Shown here: piece by piece, positions 5,599 to 9,994 of the stretch
Position numbering within the stretch: position 1 is the stretch's first letter
How the letters are laid out: each line of letters begins with the position of its first letter
NCBI GenBank assembly: GCA_002399565.1
Contig: DHDW01000030.1
Location: forward strand, 12,525-22,518
From: Bacteroidales bacterium UBA4866
GTDB lineage: Bacteria > Bacteroidota > Bacteroidia > Bacteroidales > P3
DNA: 9,994 bases
Direction: 5' to 3'
The notes under the pieces: generated by a model
Seen by the model: the letters and a program-made list of their open reading frames with translations, nothing else
Told to the model about the DNA's origin: nothing
Database searches by the model: none
Translations under genes and position numbers: made by a program

Positions 5599-6393
5599 TT
5601 ATTTGAAAGGTATAATAACTGGCAAATAAAAATTGCCTAAATTAACATTTCTACCACCAACAACATTGATTGTAGTATCTTTAATAATCATATCGTTATT
5701 TAAATCTTGTACTTTCAATGTATAGGTTCCGCTAAATAATCCATGAATTCTAAAATAGTTATTGATTAATGGATCAGATAAAGTTGATATTGTATCTGTT
5801 CCCACAGTTACAAAAACTTTAAAAGGAACATCGCTTGGAATAATATTACCATCAATATAGGATGTGTTTTGAACCATATAAGATCTAATTACTGGTTTTA
5901 ATGAATAATCTCCATTTCCTTGTTCTACAATTGAACGATTTGCATCAAAATCAATCATGATTGAATATTCACTATCAACATTTGCATTTTGATGGACATT
6001 AACTTTTAATCCAGAAGAATTTGCACTTGGAGTTGCTAAAGGATGAATCACACCATCATCTGTTTTGATTGAATTATCCTGTCCAAGAACTAAACGAATT
6101 TGATTAATCCTTGTTCCTTCTTCCAAATAAACATGTGCTAAAAGAGTATCCAAACCATTTGTAAGGTCTAAAAGATTATAAATTGCAGGTTGAATTGCGA
6201 GCTGAGCCCAACCTTCATTTGTAGAATAATGAACTTCCTTAAGGTCAATATTAACTTCTTGGAAGTTTTCATAAGAAGGAGCATCTGTTAATAGGAAGTT
6301 AACTCTTACTTCCTCTTTGTCTTTACTGCATGAAACTATTGTAACAGCAATAAGTAGAGCTAAAAATACTTTCAATGTTTTCATGTTTTTCAT
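5599..6393 (-). CDS. DUF4382 lipoprotein, probably surface-exposed
   Basis: A 264-residue lipoprotein of unknown function. The N terminus has basic residues, a hydrophobic core (about 8-20) and a lipobox IVSC with the lipid-bearing C22, followed by SKDKEE. Such a charged stretch just after the cysteine resembles the lipoprotein export signal described in Bacteroidota, so surface display is inferred. Residues of about 30-172 are a DUF4382 domain, with LLTDAPS (34-40), the WAQL strand (62-65), LLDLTNG (74-80), INQIRLVLG (96-104), TPSANSSGLKV (121-131) and DFDANRSIV (148-156). The C-terminal part (about 175-264) looks like a small carboxypeptidase-regulatory-like beta sandwich, with the pattern F-R-I-x-G-L-x-x-G-T-Y. 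Two starts are possible, M1 (6393) and M4 (6384); both keep the signal peptide. It lies 74 nt downstream of truA; only a degenerate TAACTTTC (complement of 6432-6439) could serve as its own promoter, so co-transcription with truA is likelier. Confidence 0.87.
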   Translation of the reverse strand: MKNMKTLKVFLALLIAVTIVSCSKDKEEVRVNFLLTDAPSYENFQEVNIDLKEVHYSTNEGWAQLAIQPAIYNLLDLTNGLDTLLAHVYLEEGTRINQIRLVLGQDNSIKTDDGVIHPLATPSANSSGLKVNVHQNANVDSEYSIMIDFDANRSIVEQGNGDYSLKPVIRSYMVQNTSYIDGNIIPSDVPFKVFVTVGTDTISTLSDPLINNYFRIHGLFSGTYTLKVQDLNNDMIIKDTTINVVGGRNVNLGNFYLPVIIPFK

Positions 6394-6467
6394 TTTTAAA
6401 TTTATTTATAGTATGAAAACGATTCTATATTGAAAGTTATTTAAAAATTAGTGGGTATTAAGATTTT

Positions 6468-7220
6468 TTAATAATTATAAACTTCTTTTGGATACTCTAT
6501 TTCATTAAGAAAAAGAGCTTTAGCTGCAACAGAAACTCCTGCCGAAGCTCTATCTTTTTCTTCAATGATTTTGCAAAACTCTTCAACATTTATCTTTTCC
6601 AACCCAACCTCTATCATTGTACCAACAATTGACCTTACCATATTTCTTAAAAATCTATTGGCATTAATTGTAAAGACCAATAAATCGTCCTCTTTTTCCC
6701 AAGAAGCAAAATTAATAGTACAATTATTATTATTTACTTGTGTATGTAGTTTTGAAAAGCTTGTAAAATCGTTATAAGCAAGAAGTTTCTTACAAGCCAA
6801 ATTCATTTTCTCAATATTTAAAGGACGTGGAAGATAGTAGGTAAAATCATTATTAAAAGGTTGTTTTTGGGTTGCAATATAATATTTGTAAGTTCTACTT
6901 ATTGCATCAAATCGTGCATGAGCGTCATCTTTGACTTTCTTTATTGAAATTATCCTTATGTCATAAGAAAAGAAAGCATTCAATCTATATGTTAGCTTTT
7001 CCAATTCTTCATTTGTCATTTCCTTAAAGTCAAAATGAGCATAATAACTCAAGGCATGAACTCCAGTGTCAGTTCTTCCACAACCTGTAATATTTATTTT
7101 TTCTTTTAAGATATAGAACAATGCCTTTTCAATAGTTTCTTGAACAGAAGGCTCATTGGGTTGAATCTGCCAACCACAAAAGTTTGTCCCATTATATGAT
7201 AAATGAATAAAATATCGCAT
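6468..7220 (-). CDS. truA: tRNA pseudouridine(38-40) synthase TruA
   Basis: A cytoplasmic enzyme that isomerises uridines 38-40 of the tRNA anticodon arm to pseudouridine. The 250 residues are the normal TruA length. The start MRYFIHLSYNGTNFCGWQ is the typical first strand; GRTDTGVHA (48-56) carries the catalytic D51; HARFDAISRTYKY (101-113) carries the active-site Tyr 111; FLRNMVRSIVGTMIEVG (190-206) is the conserved C-terminal block with the invariant Arg 192. No key residue is missing. A TATCTTTG promoter element lies 23 nt upstream, just after the terminator of the M3 peptidase gene, so the gene starts its own transcript, which probably continues into the DUF4382 lipoprotein gene. Confidence 0.97.
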   Translation of the reverse strand: MRYFIHLSYNGTNFCGWQIQPNEPSVQETIEKALFYILKEKINITGCGRTDTGVHALSYYAHFDFKEMTNEELEKLTYRLNAFFSYDIRIISIKKVKDDAHARFDAISRTYKYYIATQKQPFNNDFTYYLPRPLNIEKMNLACKKLLAYNDFTSFSKLHTQVNNNNCTINFASWEKEDDLLVFTINANRFLRNMVRSIVGTMIEVGLEKINVEEFCKIIEEKDRASAGVSVAAKALFLNEIEYPKEVYNY

Positions 7221-7243
7221 TAATTTTTCTAATCTTTATTTTG

Positions 7244-7251
7244 CAAAGATA
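7244..7251 (-). promoter_or_regulatory. Candidate -7 promoter element of truA
   Basis: The minus strand reads TATCTTTG followed by CAA, a full match to TAnnTTTG, ending 23 nt before the truA ATG. The upstream -33 region is T-rich (TTTTA) but not at ideal spacing. Location just after the M3 peptidase terminator supports it. Confidence 0.5.
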
Positions 7252-7273
7252 TAGGAATTATATCAGCTAAAAT

Positions 7274-7306
7274 AAAAAAAGCACTTACATTTCTATAAGT
7301 GCTTTT
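7274..7306 (-). terminator. Rho-independent terminator of the M3 peptidase gene
   Basis: A perfect 11-bp inverted repeat, 7277-7287 with 7296-7306 (core GCACTTA / TAAGTGC), with an 8-nt loop. On the minus strand it is followed by a T-run (complement of 7274-7280). It begins about 24 nt past the stop of the peptidase gene. Confidence 0.92.
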
Positions 7307-7329
7307 CTATATTTTACTTTTTGAAGGTA

Positions 7330-9459
7330 TTATTTTATAAATCCACTTCTTCTAAGTAAAGCTTCATTTGAAGGTTCGTGTCCACGGAAAGCTTTATAAA
7401 GTTCCATAGGGTGTTTCTTTCCTCCTTGTGAAAGAATGTTTTTACGGAAAGAGTTTGATACTTCTTTATTAAAGATTCCTTTTTCTTTAAATACTGAATA
7501 AGCATCAGCATCTAAAACTTCAGCCCATTTGTAGCTATAATATCCTGCTGCATAACCACCAGAAAATATATGTCCAAATTGAGTACTCATAATTGAACCT
7601 GGAACAATTGGTAATAGTTCTGCTTTTTGTGAACTTTTTCTTTCAATTGCTTCAACATCTCCACTAATTGGAGCAGAGATATTATTCCATCCCATATCTA
7701 CCAATCCTAAGAAAAGTTGTCTAACGCTCACATATCCTGCAAGGAATTGCTCACTTGCTTTAATCTTGTTAATAAGCTCTTGAGGAATTTTCTCTCCTGT
7801 TTGGTAGTGTGAAGCAAACAAATCTAAGAATTCTTTTTCTGTTGCCCAATTTTCCATAATTTGAGATGGAAGTTCAACAAAATCTCTATATACTGATGTT
7901 CCAGAAATGCTTTCATAATTACATTCTGATAATACTCCATGAAGACAATGTCCAAATTCATGTAAGAATGTTGAATATTCATCAAAAGTTAGAAGAGATG
8001 GTGTTTTTGCAGTTGGTTTTGTAAAATTACATACCATTTGAATTAGAGGACGAACATCATTTCCATCAATAACTTTTTGTTCTCTAAATGAAGTCATCCA
8101 TGCTCCTGAACGTTTTGATTCTCTTGGGAAGAAGTCCATATAAATTAATGCCATAAATTTATTTCTCTCCTTATCCCAAACCTCATAAGTTACAACATCA
8201 GGATGATATTTTGCAATTTCTTTGTTTTCTTTAAACTCTAATCCATAAAGCTTATCTGCCAACATAAAGATTCCATCTCTAACCTTTTCTAATTGGAAAT
8301 AAGGTTTAGTCATTTCAGGATTAATAGAATATTTTTCATTCTTAAGTTTTTCTTGCCAGTATGACCAATCCCAACGTTGCAATTCTCCTTGAAAACCTTT
8401 TGATTGAGCATAATCAGTAACCATTTTAAGATCTTTTTGAGCATAAGGCATTGATTCTTCTAATAAGTTGTCAATAAAAGACATTACCTTTGCTGGTTTT
8501 TCTGCCATTCTATCAGTAAGAGCATATTCCGCATAAGAAGAAAAGCCTAAGATTTGAGCCATACGCAAACGTAAGTTAGCAATCTTTAAAACATTTTCCT
8601 TATTGTCATTTTCATTCCCATTATTAGCAACACGATTTGAAGCAGTCCAAATTTCTTTTCTCAATTCTCTATTGTCTGCATAGGTAATAAAAGGAATATA
8701 GCTTGGGTAGTCTAATGTAAATACCCATCCTTTAACTTTTCTTTCCTTTGCTGTTTCTTTTGCTGCATCAATAGCATATTGAGGCAATCCAGTAAGGTCT
8801 TTCTTATTTTTAATTACTAAAGAATAAGCGTTTTGGTCAGCAAGATTATTTCTTTGATATTTCAAACTTGTTAGGGAAAGTTCTTCAGAAATCTTACGAA
8901 ACTCTTCTTTATCTTTACCTTTTAATAAAGCACCATTCTTGATAAAACCTCTGTATGATTTGTCAAGAAGCATTCTTTGTTCCAATGTTAAAGGAATATC
9001 ATCCCTTTGGTCATAAACAGCTTTTACTCTTGCAAATAGTTCTGGGTTCATATTAATATCATTGCTATAACGAGTCAGCATTGGAGAAATATCCTCTGCT
9101 ATCTTTTGTAACTCTGAGCTTGTATTTGCTTCATTGATATTAAAGAAAACTCCCAAAGTTCTGTTAAGTAAACTTCCTGCATGTTCCAACGCAATAACAG
9201 TATTTTCGAAACTTGGTTTTTCTTTGTTTTTAATAATTGCATCAACCTCTTTCTTTGCAATATCCAAAGCATATTCAATTGCTGGCTTGTAATGCTCAGT
9301 TTTAATTTTTTCGAAAGGAGGAGTTTGATAAGGAGTGTTCCACTCCATAACCAAAGGATTTTTCTCAATTGTCTGAGCTTCTGCCTTAGGTTTTTGTTGA
9401 GATACTAACACTGTTGAAGTAATAGTCATAATCAATGTAAATAAAATTGTTTTTCTCAT
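7330..9459 (-). CDS. dcp: M3 family metallopeptidase, Dcp-like peptidyl-dipeptidase, secreted
   Basis: A 709-residue zinc peptidase of the M3 (thimet oligopeptidase) family that aligns along its whole length with E. coli peptidyl-dipeptidase Dcp, an enzyme that releases C-terminal dipeptides from short peptides. H500-E-F-G-H504 is the zinc-binding and catalytic motif and E529 in VELPSQ, 28 residues after E501, is the third zinc ligand. The substrate-binding segment FGHIFSGGYAAGYYSYKW (628-645) and the mid-protein PWDW-like QRWDWSYW (361-368) are also present. Unlike E. coli Dcp it has an N-terminal signal peptide (hydrophobic about 4-19, likely cleaved near V19-S20/Q21) with no lipobox cysteine, so it is predicted to be periplasmic. 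A Pro/Lys/Ala linker (about 22-33) precedes the catalytic domain. The role is inferred to be turnover of imported or periplasmic peptides. It is a single-gene unit with its own promoter (9499-9529) and terminator. Confidence 0.92.
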   Translation of the reverse strand: MRKTILFTLIMTITSTVLVSQQKPKAEAQTIEKNPLVMEWNTPYQTPPFEKIKTEHYKPAIEYALDIAKKEVDAIIKNKEKPSFENTVIALEHAGSLLNRTLGVFFNINEANTSSELQKIAEDISPMLTRYSNDINMNPELFARVKAVYDQRDDIPLTLEQRMLLDKSYRGFIKNGALLKGKDKEEFRKISEELSLTSLKYQRNNLADQNAYSLVIKNKKDLTGLPQYAIDAAKETAKERKVKGWVFTLDYPSYIPFITYADNRELRKEIWTASNRVANNGNENDNKENVLKIANLRLRMAQILGFSSYAEYALTDRMAEKPAKVMSFIDNLLEESMPYAQKDLKMVTDYAQSKGFQGELQRWDWSYWQEKLKNEKYSINPEMTKPYFQLEKVRDGIFMLADKLYGLEFKENKEIAKYHPDVVTYEVWDKERNKFMALIYMDFFPRESKRSGAWMTSFREQKVIDGNDVRPLIQMVCNFTKPTAKTPSLLTFDEYSTFLHEFGHCLHGVLSECNYESISGTSVYRDFVELPSQIMENWATEKEFLDLFASHYQTGEKIPQELINKIKASEQFLAGYVSVRQLFLGLVDMGWNNISAPISGDVEAIERKSSQKAELLPIVPGSIMSTQFGHIFSGGYAAGYYSYKWAEVLDADAYSVFKEKGIFNKEVSNSFRKNILSQGGKKHPMELYKAFRGHEPSNEALLRRSGFIK

Positions 9460-9498
9460 TTTCCAAATATATTTAGTTATTTATTTCAAAACGAATTG

Positions 9499-9529
9499 CA
9501 AAAATACATTAATTCTTCTAATTTAGAAA
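9499..9529 (-). promoter_or_regulatory. Promoter of the M3 peptidase gene
   Basis: On the minus strand a -7 box TATTTTTG (complement of 9499-9506) followed by CAA is preceded after 19 nt by TTTC (complement of 9526-9529), one base from TTTG. The box ends 39 nt before the ATG at 9459. The -33 region lies inside the palindrome at 9518-9533. Confidence 0.55.
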
Positions 9530-9533
9530 TTAG
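9518..9533. promoter_or_regulatory. Palindrome overlapping the M3 promoter, possible operator
   Basis: CTAATTT (9518-9524), a two-base AG centre and AAATTAG (9527-9533) form a perfect 7-bp-arm palindrome. It can be extended by CTT/AAG on the outside if one base (9534) is bulged. It covers the proposed -33 box of the M3 peptidase promoter in the divergent gap before fabD, a natural place for a repressor site. AT-rich palindromes of this size also occur by chance. Confidence 0.35.
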
Positions 9534-9620
9534 CAAGAGCATTTTAATGTGGTTTTAGCTATGGATTTTCTTTAAATAAATAAGAAGGAATAACAGAAAA
9601 AGAATTCATTTACACAATTA

Positions 9621-9698
9621 TTTATCTCTTGTTTATAATTCATTATCTTTGATTTAGGATTTATTCTGTATTAAATCTAAAAAATTATCTTAAATTTG
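9621..9698 (+). promoter_or_regulatory. Candidate fabD promoters (two)
   Basis: Two full matches to TAnnTTTG precede fabD. The distal one, TATCTTTG (9644-9651), has TTTA (9621-9624) exactly 19 nt upstream. The proximal one, TAAATTTG (9691-9698), continues as CAA like the other promoters here but has a poor -33 region; it ends 32 nt before the ATG. Which is used cannot be told. The rest of the divergent gap 9460-9730 shows only the M3 promoter and the palindrome. Confidence 0.5.
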
Positions 9699-9730
9699 CA
9701 ACCTATTTAATATTAAAATTAATTTGATAT

Positions 9731-9994
9731 ATGAAAAAAGCGTATGTATTCCCTGGTCAAGGTGCTCAGTTCGTTGGCATGGGAAAAGATCTTTATGATA
9801 ATCTGCCTTTGGCAAAAGAAATGTTTGAAAAGGCTAATGAAATATTAGGCTTCCGCATTACCGATCTTATGTTTTCAGGAACAGTTGAAGATTTAAAGCA
9901 AACAAAAGTTACTCAACCAGCTATATTTCTGCATTCTGTTATTCTTGCTCATGCTTTGGGAAATGATTTTAAACCAGATATGGTTGCTGGACAT
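9731..9994 (+). CDS. fabD: Malonyl-CoA:ACP transacylase, N-terminal part (cut by window end)
   Basis: The first 88 codons of FabD, the cytoplasmic enzyme that moves malonyl from CoA to acyl carrier protein to feed type II fatty-acid synthesis. The protein opens MKKAYVFPGQGAQFVGMGKD, with the GQGAQ motif at 9-13 that forms the oxyanion hole. It continues with a TQPAIFLHSV segment (66-75; E. coli-like FabD has TQPA here) and ends at VAGH, just before the serine expected in the GHSLGE nucleophile motif, so the catalytic serine is the next codon beyond the window. ATG 9731 gives the canonical family N terminus. There is no Shine-Dalgarno sequence. The gene diverges from the M3 peptidase gene. Confidence 0.95.
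   Translation, partial: MKKAYVFPGQGAQFVGMGKDLYDNLPLAKEMFEKANEILGFRITDLMFSGTVEDLKQTKVTQPAIFLHSVILAHALGNDFKPDMVAGH

Noticed and set aside
9460..9730. Riboswitch or other structured leader before fabD or the M3 gene
   Set aside because: Apart from promoter boxes and one small palindrome no stem set or known aptamer motif is visible, and the predicted leaders are short.

Overview
The window is AT-rich, double-stranded-coding chromosomal DNA that reads as Bacteroidota, most likely the order Bacteroidales; the genus cannot be named from sequence alone. The evidence is: a CydB of the type I recall from Bacteroides, with a QGGQ motif where E. coli has DGFD; a DUF4382 lipoprotein with a charged stretch after its lipid-bearing cysteine; a near absence of Shine-Dalgarno sequences; and promoters of the Bacteroidota form TAnnTTTG (-7) with weaker TTTG-like -33 boxes. 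All eight genes are intact inside the window, except that cydA is cut at the left edge and fabD at the right edge.

Layout. 1-2375 (+): the end of cydA and all of cydB, the two core subunits of cytochrome bd quinol oxidase, closed by a clear terminator at 2407-2438. 2376-2780: a 405-base convergent gap without a gene. It holds an unexplained composite repeat: four 22-bp-period units with a GC-rich 13-bp core, bracketed by inverted arms and by two AT-rich direct repeats, each of which ends in a palindrome. 2781-4267 (-): a two-gene operon with a 4-nt ATGA overlap, a GT9 (heptosyltransferase-like) glycosyltransferase followed by a DUF456 membrane protein. 4399-5412 (-): a branched-chain aminotransferase with its own promoter and terminator. 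5599-7220 (-): truA followed by a DUF4382 lipoprotein, probably co-transcribed. 7330-9459 (-): a secreted Dcp-like M3 metallopeptidase with its own promoter and terminator. 9460-9730: a divergent promoter region. 9731-9994 (+): the first 88 codons of fabD.

The genes do not form one pathway. They are housekeeping functions: microaerobic respiration, envelope glycan synthesis, amino-acid metabolism, tRNA modification, peptide turnover and fatty-acid synthesis. No transposase, integrase, phage gene, CRISPR array, rRNA or tRNA was seen. The one part not explained by ordinary gene content is the repeat element at 2480-2693. Secondary points are a possibly leaderless glycosyltransferase transcript and an extended TTTGCAA -7 motif shared by four of the promoters.
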